Assembly (NCBI GenBank): GCA_009885445.1
Contig: VFKQ01000363.1
Span: forward strand, 1-21,273
Direction of reading: 5' to 3'
Length of the DNA stretch: 21,273 bases
Origin: Anaerolineaceae bacterium
GTDB taxonomy: Bacteria; Chloroflexota; Anaerolineae; Anaerolineales; Villigracilaceae
In this document: positions 14,279 to 21,273 of the stretch, piece after piece
Position numbering within the stretch: position 1 is the first letter of the stretch
How the letters are laid out: the number at the start of each line of letters is the position of its first letter
Translations under genes and position numbers: made by a program
The notes under the pieces: model-generated
Database searches by the model: none
What the model saw: the letters and a program-made list of their open reading frames with translations, nothing else
What the model was told of the DNA's origin: nothing

Positions 14279-15420
14279 AAATCTTGCACGTGATCAACAC
14301 TTTGGCGGCGGGCGGCGCGCAATCGGTGCTGGCCCAAAACCTTGAACGCTGGCCTAGCACGGAGGACCGTCAGCTGGTGATCTGCCTGACGGAGCGCGGC
14401 CCGCTCTCAGCGCGGATTGAGGCGCTGGGGGTGCAGGTGATTCATTTGGACATGAATCCGTCTGCGTTGAAAATATCCAAATTCCTAAAGTTGTTGCGCG
14501 CCATTCACGCCTTCAGGCCAGACGTTGTGCAGACCTGGTTGTATCATTCCGATTTGATCGGTGGGTTGGCCGCGCGTTTGGTGAGTCGCGCGCCGCTGGT
14601 GTGGGGCATGCATCACACATTGGGCGACGAGCGCTCGGTGAAGAAGTCTACGCGGCGGGTGGTGCGCACGCTGGCGGCGCTTTCAAATATTTTGCCGACG
14701 CGCATCGTGTGTTGCGCCGACTCTGCATTTGAAACTCACCAAGCCGCTGGCTATCGCACAGACAGGATGCGCGTGGTGTATAACGGCGTGGATGTGGAAC
14801 GCTTTCATCCCGACGCCGACGCGCGGATTGAAGTGCGTGATGAATTGGGGCTTGCAGGCGATACGCAGTTGCTGGGCATGTTTGCGCGCTTTCATCCGCA
14901 AAAAGATTTTAAGACACTGGCGCGCGCAATTGGCTTGCTGGCGAAAGAAATGTCGAACGTCCATTTTGTGCTGGCTGGTGACGAGGTGGACGCAGACAAT
15001 GCGCGCCTGCAAAGCTGGTTGAAAGAATCTGGCGCAGAAATGAACACGCACCTGCTGGGCTTGCGCGACGATATGCCGCGGCTGATGGCCGCCATGGACG
15101 TGATAATATTGTCATCTGCGTACGGTGAAGCATTGCCACTGGTGTTATGTGAAGCCATGTCTTGCGGTGTGCCCTGTGTGGCGACGAATGTTGGCGATAG
15201 CGCCAAAGTGGTTGAAGGCAGTGGGCGCGTGGTGGCGCGCGAAAATGCGCAAGCACTCGCGCAGGGTTGCGCACAGATTTTGAATCTGGGGAAGGCAGAA
15301 TATGCCCACTTGAGCCGCAGCGCGCGCGCGCACATTGTGGATGTTTTTAACGTGACGAAAACCGCGGCAGGCTATCGTCAAATTTATCTCGAACTGGTCA
15401 GTCGGAAAGGTCGCCATTGA
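14275..15420 (+). CDS. GT4-family glycosyltransferase
   Basis: This 381-residue protein starts at ATG 14275 (MKILHVINTLAAGGAQ) in an ATGA overlap; a longer upstream frame lies inside the previous gene and is rejected. The donor domain has MFARFHPQKDFKTLARA (202-218), VLAGDEVD and EALPLVLCEAMSCGVP, with the E-x7-E glutamates at 285 and 293. The acceptor domain contains VQTWLYHSDLIGGLAARL and GMHHTLGD, typical of WcaL/RfaB-like GT4 enzymes. Its tail (TAAGYRQIYLELVSRKG) is important because a broken copy of it precedes the fusion gene at 17141. It is therefore the first gene of a GT4 + GT-C module that was later duplicated. Confidence 0.88.
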   Translation: MKILHVINTLAAGGAQSVLAQNLERWPSTEDRQLVICLTERGPLSARIEALGVQVIHLDMNPSALKISKFLKLLRAIHAFRPDVVQTWLYHSDLIGGLAARLVSRAPLVWGMHHTLGDERSVKKSTRRVVRTLAALSNILPTRIVCCADSAFETHQAAGYRTDRMRVVYNGVDVERFHPDADARIEVRDELGLAGDTQLLGMFARFHPQKDFKTLARAIGLLAKEMSNVHFVLAGDEVDADNARLQSWLKESGAEMNTHLLGLRDDMPRLMAAMDVIILSSAYGEALPLVLCEAMSCGVPCVATNVGDSAKVVEGSGRVVARENAQALAQGCAQILNLGKAEYAHLSRSARAHIVDVFNVTKTAAGYRQIYLELVSRKGRH

Positions 15421-16826
15421 AGATTTCAATTTTATTAGATAAATTATCACGCCCGCAAGTTTTGTGGGCTGTGATATTTTTTTATACACTCGCCAGCGGG
15501 CTGTTTGTTCAATTGATTCTGTTGCCCCATATTGTCCCGTCCTGGCATCAGGGCAACGGACTCATAGAAGGAATGGATGGCCGAAAATTCCACAGAATAG
15601 CGCTTGAGCTATCGCAGGCCATTCAGACGAAGGGTTGGGGTGCCTGGGAGCCTCTGCCGCAGGACCAGATTGTTTCAGGGATAGCCGCCATTTTTTACAC
15701 GCTCATTTATCCGGCGCCGTGGTCGGTCTTACCATTCAACGCCCTGCTCAACGCTTTTACGGGAACCGGCTTCTATCTATTGATGGGTCTGCTGGTGGGC
15801 GATGAAAAAAAAGGCCTGGTGGCCACGCTTCCGTTTATTTTCTTTCCTTCGGCCATGCTGTGGAACACACAATTTCACAACGAAAACTATGTGGTGCCTG
15901 GGGTGGTCTTCATCCTATTAGGCTGGATGATTATTTACAGTCCCAAATATCATCTGCCGCACATCCGGCCTGCCATGGGTCTGTCTGCGCTGGCCTTGAT
16001 CGCGCTGGGAGGTTTGTTCTTGCTCGTGACCCGGGAGGAAACCCTGCTTGCCATGTCGGTTCTGTGCGCAACGGGCGCGCTGGTAATGAATGGGCTCTGG
16101 CTTTGGCAAAAAATCAAGGCGGCGGGCAGTACGCGCATTTTGTTGTACCGGGTTTCTCTTTCGTGGCTGGCCTGTATACTGATGCTCGTTGTCCAAAGTT
16201 TTAACGTGCTGAATGACTCGCGAATCAGACCTGGCGACAGTGTGCGAGCCATCGAGAAATTCCCAGAGGATCCATCTAAAGTACGAGACTCGGGCAGAAA
16301 CGGCTTAAAATGGCAACAAAGCGCATGGTTGCCAAAGTTTATAGATGTTCAATTCAACACACTGGCTATGACTCGAGCGTCTTTCCTGCGCGGCGCCCAG
16401 AAATCAGGCAGTTTGATTGACGAGCAAATGGCTTTTGAGAGTGCGCACGATATCATTGTCTACGTCCCGCGGGCGCTCGAAATAGGTTTATTTTCGCCGT
16501 TCCCGCATATTTGGTTTGAAAAATCTGGGGAAGCGTCGGGTAGCGCGATGCGGCTGGAGGCGGCCGCAGAGATGGCCTTTGCCTATGTCTGCCTGTTGGG
16601 CCTGCCAATATTTGCATGGAAAAACAGAAGGAAGCACGGATTTTTTCCCATGCTATGGTTGTGCGTGGGCATGCTGATTCTGTATGCCATTACGACCCCA
16701 AATCAAGGCGCGCTGTATCGTTTTCGGTATCCATTTTACATGCCGCTGGTCTGTGTGGGCCTGAGCGGCTGGCTTCTAAGGGGTCAGCCAGAACATGCAG
16801 AGATGGACGACTCGCCAGTGCCGTGA
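15417..16826 (+). CDS. GT-C-like integral membrane protein
   Basis: This 469-residue membrane protein has about ten hydrophobic segments. It starts at TTG 15417, with AAGG ending at 15410, in a TTGA overlap with the GT4 gene. The first segment (LWAVIFFYTLASGLFVQLIL) leads into an external loop with MDGRKFHRIA (53-62), an acidic site placed like the catalytic aspartate of GT-C enzymes. A long external stretch (about 270-340) holds WLPKF and similar motifs. The C-terminal helix pair has PNQGALYRFRYPFYMPLVC. The sister at 17141-19660 shares most of the first 130 residues and the PNQGALYR block. The donor would be a polyprenyl-phosphate sugar; this is inferred from topology. Confidence 0.65.
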   Translation: MKISILLDKLSRPQVLWAVIFFYTLASGLFVQLILLPHIVPSWHQGNGLIEGMDGRKFHRIALELSQAIQTKGWGAWEPLPQDQIVSGIAAIFYTLIYPAPWSVLPFNALLNAFTGTGFYLLMGLLVGDEKKGLVATLPFIFFPSAMLWNTQFHNENYVVPGVVFILLGWMIIYSPKYHLPHIRPAMGLSALALIALGGLFLLVTREETLLAMSVLCATGALVMNGLWLWQKIKAAGSTRILLYRVSLSWLACILMLVVQSFNVLNDSRIRPGDSVRAIEKFPEDPSKVRDSGRNGLKWQQSAWLPKFIDVQFNTLAMTRASFLRGAQKSGSLIDEQMAFESAHDIIVYVPRALEIGLFSPFPHIWFEKSGEASGSAMRLEAAAEMAFAYVCLLGLPIFAWKNRRKHGFFPMLWLCVGMLILYAITTPNQGALYRFRYPFYMPLVCVGLSGWLLRGQPEHAEMDDSPVP

Positions 16827-16884
16827 AATCTGCGATTCAAGTCCGCATCGGCTGGGGCGAGGGCCGCTATTTAGCCTGAGCAAA

Positions 16885-17032
16885 ACGGACTATGCTGAGC
16901 ACGGTCACTTTCTGCGCTTTTCGCGCCGCAAAGAGGCGAAGGCCGCGAAGGCTTGCCTTTTATCCCTTTCATCCGTGGTTAAATCTGCTGATTCTCAAAA
17001 CCGCAATTTGTGACCATACACGGTCTATGCTG
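16885..17032 (+). repeat. Direct repeats flanking an insertion
   Basis: ACGGACTATGCTG (16885-16897) and ACGGTCTATGCTG (17020-17032) differ at one of 13 bases. Each codes for the same place in the GT4 remnant (T-D/V-Y-A). They fit a target-site duplication made when the element between them was inserted. Confidence 0.55.
16901..17017 (+). mobile_element. Small inverted-repeat element inside the GT4 remnant
   Basis: The ends ACGGTCAC...TGCG (16901-16916) and CGCA...GTGACCAT (17002-17017) form an imperfect inverted repeat (11 of 16 positions). Inside are a purine-rich CGCAAAGAGGCGAAGG-type segment and ATCCGTGGTTAAATC, phrases that look like dispersed intergenic repeats. There is no coding potential of its own. 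Removing it together with one copy of the flanking repeat restores a gapless GT4 alignment, which is the main evidence. Confidence 0.55.
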
Positions 17033-17140
17033 GTCTGTGAGAACAGGCGCGAGAAGGGGCCGTGACAGATTACAACGCCAAAGGCACAGCCAAAATTATC
17101 GCCGGGTGTATGCGCAATTAATCGGCCAGAAAGGCACTCA

Positions 17141-19660
17141 ATGAAAATTACATCAACCCTCGATTTTTTATCCCGCCCGCGAAATTTGTGGGGTGTGATT
17201 TTTTTCTACACGCTGGTCAGCGGTTTGTTTGTCCAGCTTGTTTTGCTTCCCTTTATAGCCCCCTCGTGGCATAAGAGTCACGGGCTGATTCGCGATATGG
17301 ACGGGATCAAGTTTCACAGCCGGGCTGTGGAGGTGTCTAACGCGATCAAAACTGATGGGTGGGGCAGTTGGCAATTAATGCCAGATGGCCTGGTGGTCTC
17401 AGGTGTGGCGGCGGTTTTTTATACGCTGATCTACCCCGAACCGTGGGCGATGTTGCCGCTCAATAGCGCGCTGAATGCGTCTGCAGGGCTGGCATTTTTT
17501 TTCCTGCTCTCGTTTTTTATTGCAGACAAACGCCGCAATTTGATTGCCACACTACCCTTCATCTTCTTCCCCTCCGCGTTCTTATGGAATACGCAGTTAA
17601 ATAATGAGTTTTTTGTTATTCCCGGAATAATCTTTATTCTGCTGGGTTGGGTAATGCTGATTAATCTGCACCCAAATGAACTGGGGCAAAAAACTTCCGA
17701 TTGGATGGGAGTCGTCATGATGATCGGACTGGCGGGTTTGTTGATCTTGCTGGCGCGCAGTCAAGCCCTCATTGTCGCGTTTGCCGTGATCATCAGCGCC
17801 GCCATTGGAATTAATCTGTATTGGCTTGTGCAGACCCTGCGCAAAAAAATTTCACTGCAATCTTTTTTTGCGCACCTCTTCGTGATATGGCTAGCCTGCC
17901 TGGCCATGTACCCGGGGCCGGTGCTGGCCGAAAGATATTTGCACTCCATTCAGCCCAAAGTAGAAGATGACCCTGCGAAACAGTCACAGGTAGACCCGGA
18001 ACAGCTAGTCTGGGAGACGACCCCGTGGTTGCCCTCTGCGCTTGAGCAGCAAATTAAGCAAATGATAAAAAAGCGCATGCTCTTTGTCACCACTTCAAGC
18101 GACGCCGGAAGCATGTTGGATGTGGACGTTTCGATACGCAGTGCGACAGATGTAATTCAGTATATTCCACGCGCGTTGCAAATTGGGTTGTTATCCCCCT
18201 TCCCAAATTTGTGGTTTGAGCAGGCCGGGGTGACCGACAACCCGTGGCTTACGGACAACCCTTCACGAACGTTCATGCGCCTTGAATCTGCGCTGGAAAC
18301 AGTATTTTCATACTTGTGTCTGCTGGGCCTGCCAATCTTGGTTTGGAAGCAACGCAGACAGCCAGCCCTGTTCCTTGTTTTGGCGATCTGCCTTACGCTG
18401 ATCATGGTCTATGCCATCAGCCTGCCTAATCAAGGCGCGCTGTATCGTCTGCGCTACCCGCAATTCATGACTCTTGTTTGCCTGGGGCTGGCAGGTTGGA
18501 TGAGTACGAAGCCACTCGCTGCGGTTGTGGCGGACACGCAGAGCGCAACCGTGCTCAAGATCGCCATCAGCGCCACCACCAGTTGGAATTTATACAACTC
18601 GCGGCTGAACCTGGCGCGGGCGCTGGCGAAGCGCGGCCACGACGTGATTATGCTCTCGCCGCGCGACGAGTTCACCGACTTCCTGCTGACCGAGCAATTT
18701 CGCTGGGTAAATCTGACGCTGAGGCCGCGCAGTAAGAATCCACTACACGAGCTGGCGGCCATCGGTTCGCTGATTCGTTTCTATCTCGCCGAGCGCCCCG
18801 ATCTGGCCAACCACTTTACGCCCAAGGGTGTGATCTATGGTTCTTTGGCCGCAAAAATTTCGGGGGTGAAAAGAATCGTTAATACCATCACCGGTCTGGG
18901 CGCGGTGTTTTCGAACGAGCAGGCGCGCTGGCTACAGACGCTGATCACCTTCCTTTATCGCGTGGCGCTGACCAATACCACCACCATTTTTCAAAATCCA
19001 GATGACCAGAAACTATTCGAGCAACGCGGCTTGGTGAAATCGCCCAACAGCCTGCTGGTGCCCGGCTCAGGCATTGATGTCGAAAAATTCATAGACACGC
19101 CCGAGCCGGATGGCCCGCCCGTGATTCTTCTGCCCTCGCGCTTTGTGGAGGAAAAAGGGATTCGCTACTTCGTGGAGGCTTCGCGCCTGCTTCAAGAACG
19201 ACGCGTCACAGCGCGCTTTGTGCTGGTCGGGCGACCCGAAGATGATCAGCCCACGGCGATTACCAGCAGTGAGATCACGCAGTGGATGAACGAGGGCGTG
19301 GTGGAATGGTGGGGCTGGCACAATAACATGGAACAGATCTACCCGCTGGCGCACATCGTCTGCCTGCCGACGTATTACATGGAGGGGATTCCCAAGAGCC
19401 TGATCGAGGCCGCCGCGTGCGGACGTCCGCTGGTGGCCACGGATGTGCCGGGTTGCCGCGAGATCGTTCACCACGGCGAGAATGGCTTGCTGGTGCAACC
19501 GAAAAACGTGCGCGCGCTGGCAGACGCCATTGAAAAATTGGTCAAAGACGCGGACTTACGCAAAGCGATGGGGGCCAAAAGCAGGCAATTGGCCGTGGAC
19601 GAATTTTCAAAAGAGAAAGTGATTGCGGCCTACCTCAAGGTTTATGGCATCCCCGATTAG
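17141..19660 (+). CDS. GT-C-like membrane protein fused to a GT4 glycosyltransferase
   Basis: This is an 839-residue two-part protein. Residues 1 to about 455 are a membrane protein paralogous to the one at 15417-16826, with LWGVIFFYTLVSGLFVQLVL, MDGIKFHSRA (53-62) and PNQGALYRLRYPQFMTLVC in the same places. After GWMSTKPLAAVV the chain enters a complete GT4 enzyme from about residue 470. This has VLKIAISATTSWNLYNSRLN, an NTITGLGAVFSNEQARW segment typical of capsule/LPS GT4s, SRFVEEKGIRYFVEASRLL and EGIPKSLIEAAACGRP with the E-x7-E glutamates at 748 and 756. The fusion would place a cytoplasmic transferase on the inner face directly beside an outer-face one. No frameshift or stop is seen at the junction. 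The ATG is within an ATGA overlap with the remnant. Confidence 0.82.
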   Translation: MKITSTLDFLSRPRNLWGVIFFYTLVSGLFVQLVLLPFIAPSWHKSHGLIRDMDGIKFHSRAVEVSNAIKTDGWGSWQLMPDGLVVSGVAAVFYTLIYPEPWAMLPLNSALNASAGLAFFFLLSFFIADKRRNLIATLPFIFFPSAFLWNTQLNNEFFVIPGIIFILLGWVMLINLHPNELGQKTSDWMGVVMMIGLAGLLILLARSQALIVAFAVIISAAIGINLYWLVQTLRKKISLQSFFAHLFVIWLACLAMYPGPVLAERYLHSIQPKVEDDPAKQSQVDPEQLVWETTPWLPSALEQQIKQMIKKRMLFVTTSSDAGSMLDVDVSIRSATDVIQYIPRALQIGLLSPFPNLWFEQAGVTDNPWLTDNPSRTFMRLESALETVFSYLCLLGLPILVWKQRRQPALFLVLAICLTLIMVYAISLPNQGALYRLRYPQFMTLVCLGLAGWMSTKPLAAVVADTQSATVLKIAISATTSWNLYNSRLNLARALAKRGHDVIMLSPRDEFTDFLLTEQFRWVNLTLRPRSKNPLHELAAIGSLIRFYLAERPDLANHFTPKGVIYGSLAAKISGVKRIVNTITGLGAVFSNEQARWLQTLITFLYRVALTNTTTIFQNPDDQKLFEQRGLVKSPNSLLVPGSGIDVEKFIDTPEPDGPPVILLPSRFVEEKGIRYFVEASRLLQERRVTARFVLVGRPEDDQPTAITSSEITQWMNEGVVEWWGWHNNMEQIYPLAHIVCLPTYYMEGIPKSLIEAAACGRPLVATDVPGCREIVHHGENGLLVQPKNVRALADAIEKLVKDADLRKAMGAKSRQLAVDEFSKEKVIAAYLKVYGIPD

Positions 19661-19688
19661 TGTTGGCGCGGCATGGGGGAGCCAGTCA

Positions 19689-19717
19689 TTGACGAAAGAC
19701 TCTTGCACAAGTAGACT
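19689..19717 (+). promoter_or_regulatory. Probable promoter of the GAF-domain gene
   Basis: TTGACG (19689-19694) and TAGACT (19712-19717) are separated by 17 bases. The predicted start near 19724 leaves a short leader carrying a strong Shine-Dalgarno. No clear terminator hairpin was found between the end of the fusion gene and this point, so some read-through is possible. Confidence 0.5.
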
Positions 19718-19737
19718 CAATTTCATATCCGTTCGGT

Positions 19738-19743
19738 GAGGAG
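19738..19743 (+). promoter_or_regulatory. Strong ribosome binding site GAGGAG
   Basis: GAGGAG lies 7 bases before the ATG at 19751 and fixes the start of the GAF-domain protein. It is the best Shine-Dalgarno in the window, unlike the mostly weak or coupled starts of the glycan locus. Confidence 0.7.
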
Positions 19744-19750
19744 TACGCAG

Positions 19751-21273
19751 ATGGCAGTCCAGAAAACATCCAGCGCCGGTAAAGGCGTCAGAAAAGCCGC
19801 GACCCGGCCCACGGTCCGCAAAGAGGCGGGGACGAAGAAGCGCGCGCCGAAGGTGGCTGTAAAACCCGTCGCCGCGATGCGCAGCGATTCTAAAATCCAG
19901 AAGGCTTTGTATGAAATTGCGTCTGCGGCCAGTGCGGCGAGGGACATGCAGTCGTTCTACAAGAAACTGCACAAAATTGTGGGGAAGTTAATGTATGCGG
20001 AGAATTTTATTATTGTTCTCTACGACGCGGCAACCAACACGCGCAGTTTTCCATACTATGCAGACAGTGTAGGCGATGTTCCTCCGCCTCCTGCGCCTGT
20101 TGGCAAGAAGACCCTGCTTGCGGAGATCATCCTGCGCCCGCGCACAATCCATTACGATAAAAAACAAAGTGCAGAGGCGACGCGCGCGGGCAAAATAAGC
20201 GGCTCTCCATCTGAAGATTTTGTCGCTGTGCCGCTTATCGCAGGCAAACAACTTATTGGCGGAATTATCATTCAAAGTTATATCGAAGGGATTGGGTATT
20301 CAGATGACGATGTGCGTGTGCTTGAATTTGTGGCTCAACATATCGCCACCGCGTTGACGCGCGCCCGCGCCATCGAAGCGGAGAGACTGCGCACAGAAGA
20401 ACTCGCCATCCTCAACTCGGTGGGCGAAGCGATGGCGAAGACATTGGACGTCAAGACTATGGTAAAGATCGTCGGCGATAAAGTGCAAAGCATATTTAAT
20501 GCTGAATCTGTGGCAATCATGCTTCTGGATGCGGAAACCAATCTTATCCATACGACTTATGAATATGATCTGGGAGAGTATTTAGACAGCGAACCATTCC
20601 CGCTTGGCAAGGGATTAACGACCAAAGTGCTTCGATCGCGCACACCCATTCTCATAGGTACTGTCAAAGAAGGCAGCGATCAAGGCGCTTATTTCCCTCC
20701 AGAACTGTTGAACCAAGGCTCAGGCACAATTACGGAGTCGCAAATTCTGGTTCCAATTATTGTGGGCAATAAGGCAATTGGGGTGGTAACTGTCGGAAGT
20801 TATAAACAACACGCTTTCAACGAAAATCGAGTTAGTCTCCTGCAAACGCTCTCCGCCAACATGGGAGTCGCTATCCAGAATGCGCGGCTCTTTGAAGCTG
20901 AGCAGGAACGCGTCGCCGAGTTGCAGATTATCAACTCGATTCAGCAGGGACTCGCCGCCGAGTTGGACTTCCAAGCCATTGTGGATTTGGTCGGTGATAA
21001 GTTGAGTGAAGTACTTAACACAGGCGACCTTGGCATTGGTTGGTACGATGAAAAGACCAATCTGATGCATTATCTTTATACGTACGAACATGGGGAACGG
21101 CTTCAAATCCCGTCCGCCCCCCCCAGCGCTGGCGGACAGTTTGAAACAATGAGTAAAACAAAGCAACCGGTTATGCTGAATACGGTCAATGATTACGAAA
21201 AAATGGGCATTCCTCTCGTACCAGGAACAGACCAAAGCAAGTCAGCGGCATCGGTTCCCATCATCAGCAGTGA
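19751..21273 (+). CDS. Multi-GAF-domain signalling protein, 3' end outside the window
   Basis: The frame is open from ATG 19751 to the last base, giving at least 507 residues with no stop. Residues 1-45 are rich in Lys, Arg and Ala and probably disordered. At least three GAF domains follow: about 50-205 (FIIVLYDAATN, FVAVPLIAGKQLIGGIIIQS), 215-380 (VAIMLLDAETN, ILVPIIVGNKAIGVVTVGS) and 390 onward (LGIGWYDEKTN, cut off). Helical linkers such as RARAIEAERLRTEELAILNSVGEAM join them. GAF domains bind small ligands or mediate redox/light sensing. The output domain, often a histidine kinase, cyclase or phosphatase in such proteins, would lie beyond the window. It has its own promoter and is probably not part of the glycan operon. 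Confidence 0.82.
   Translation, partial: MAVQKTSSAGKGVRKAATRPTVRKEAGTKKRAPKVAVKPVAAMRSDSKIQKALYEIASAASAARDMQSFYKKLHKIVGKLMYAENFIIVLYDAATNTRSFPYYADSVGDVPPPPAPVGKKTLLAEIILRPRTIHYDKKQSAEATRAGKISGSPSEDFVAVPLIAGKQLIGGIIIQSYIEGIGYSDDDVRVLEFVAQHIATALTRARAIEAERLRTEELAILNSVGEAMAKTLDVKTMVKIVGDKVQSIFNAESVAIMLLDAETNLIHTTYEYDLGEYLDSEPFPLGKGLTTKVLRSRTPILIGTVKEGSDQGAYFPPELLNQGSGTITESQILVPIIVGNKAIGVVTVGSYKQHAFNENRVSLLQTLSANMGVAIQNARLFEAEQERVAELQIINSIQQGLAAELDFQAIVDLVGDKLSEVLNTGDLGIGWYDEKTNLMHYLYTYEHGERLQIPSAPPSAGGQFETMSKTKQPVMLNTVNDYEKMGIPLVPGTDQSKSAASVPIISS

Larger units (their letters stand above)
16873..17144 (+). pseudogene. Broken 3' end of a GT4 glycosyltransferase
   Basis: Codons SLSKTDYA (16873-16896), followed after an insertion by YAGL (17026-17037), a TGA (17038), EQAREGAVTDYNAKGTAK (17041-17094) and, one frame over, NYRRVYAQLIGQKGTQ (17094-17141), align without gaps over 45 positions to the tail of the GT4 protein at 14275-15420. 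By hand, 17 of 45 residues are identical. The stop TGA (17142-17144) overlaps the next ATG exactly as in intact junctions. Defects are one inserted element, one in-frame stop, and one missing A in the A-run at 17092-17095. Nothing recognisable remains upstream of about 16870, so most of the gene is deleted. Confidence 0.78.

Noticed and set aside
16795..17013. 72-residue + strand open frame between the GT-C gene and the fusion gene
   Set aside because: It crosses the GT4 remnant and the inserted element; part of it (SLSKTDYA) is GT4 debris and the rest is repeat sequence, so it is not an independent gene.
19661..19750. Rho-independent terminator after the fusion gene
   Set aside because: No stem followed by a T-run was found; only a promoter-like pair is visible.

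Overview
The window is a 21.3 kb stretch with every supported gene on the + strand. It most resembles an Anaerolineae-type Chloroflexota genome. That is an inference from three things: the MtaA-like methyltransferase beside a small PF13769 protein, a long multi-GAF protein, and several short dispersed-looking palindromic repeats inside and between genes. No rRNA, tRNA, CRISPR array, transposase or replication origin was seen.

Region 1 (1-1554) has a sigma70-type promoter, a small PF13769 'virulence factor' family protein, a nested palindromic repeat, and a uroporphyrinogen-decarboxylase/MtaA-family protein. The last carries a repeat-derived in-frame insertion and lacks one zinc ligand. Region 2 (1562-19660) is one long co-directional glycan locus. 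It begins at an apparently leaderless promoter whose TATAAT overlaps the stop codon of the previous gene. In order it encodes a large GT-C-like membrane protein, three sulfotransferases (two of one sub-family separated by a MITE-like element), six tandem paralogous GT8-like small glycosyltransferases, two more sulfotransferases, two GT4 glycosyltransferases, a GT-C-like membrane protein, a broken GT4 remnant, and a second GT-C-like protein fused to a GT4 domain. Most junctions are 4-base ATGA/TTGA overlaps or gaps under 40 bases, so translation is probably coupled. Region 3 (19661-21273) has a separate promoter, a strong Shine-Dalgarno, and the start of a multi-GAF sensor or signalling protein that runs off the end.

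Read together, region 2 looks like a biosynthetic locus for a sulfated surface glycan. The small glycosyltransferases would add successive sugars, the five sulfotransferases would decorate them from PAPS, and the GT4 and GT-C enzymes would build or modify a lipid-linked core at the membrane. No flippase, polymerase, exporter, PAPS-synthesis or nucleotide-sugar gene is visible here, so the product and its fate are unknown.

The strongest signals beyond ordinary annotation are: (a) the six-copy glycosyltransferase array bracketed by sulfotransferases; (b) evidence that a GT4 + GT-C two-gene module was duplicated, after which the second GT4 was broken by a small inverted-repeat element and decayed, leaving a 45-codon recognisable tail; (c) the GT-C::GT4 fusion; and (d) small repeats that have entered coding or translation-initiation sequence.
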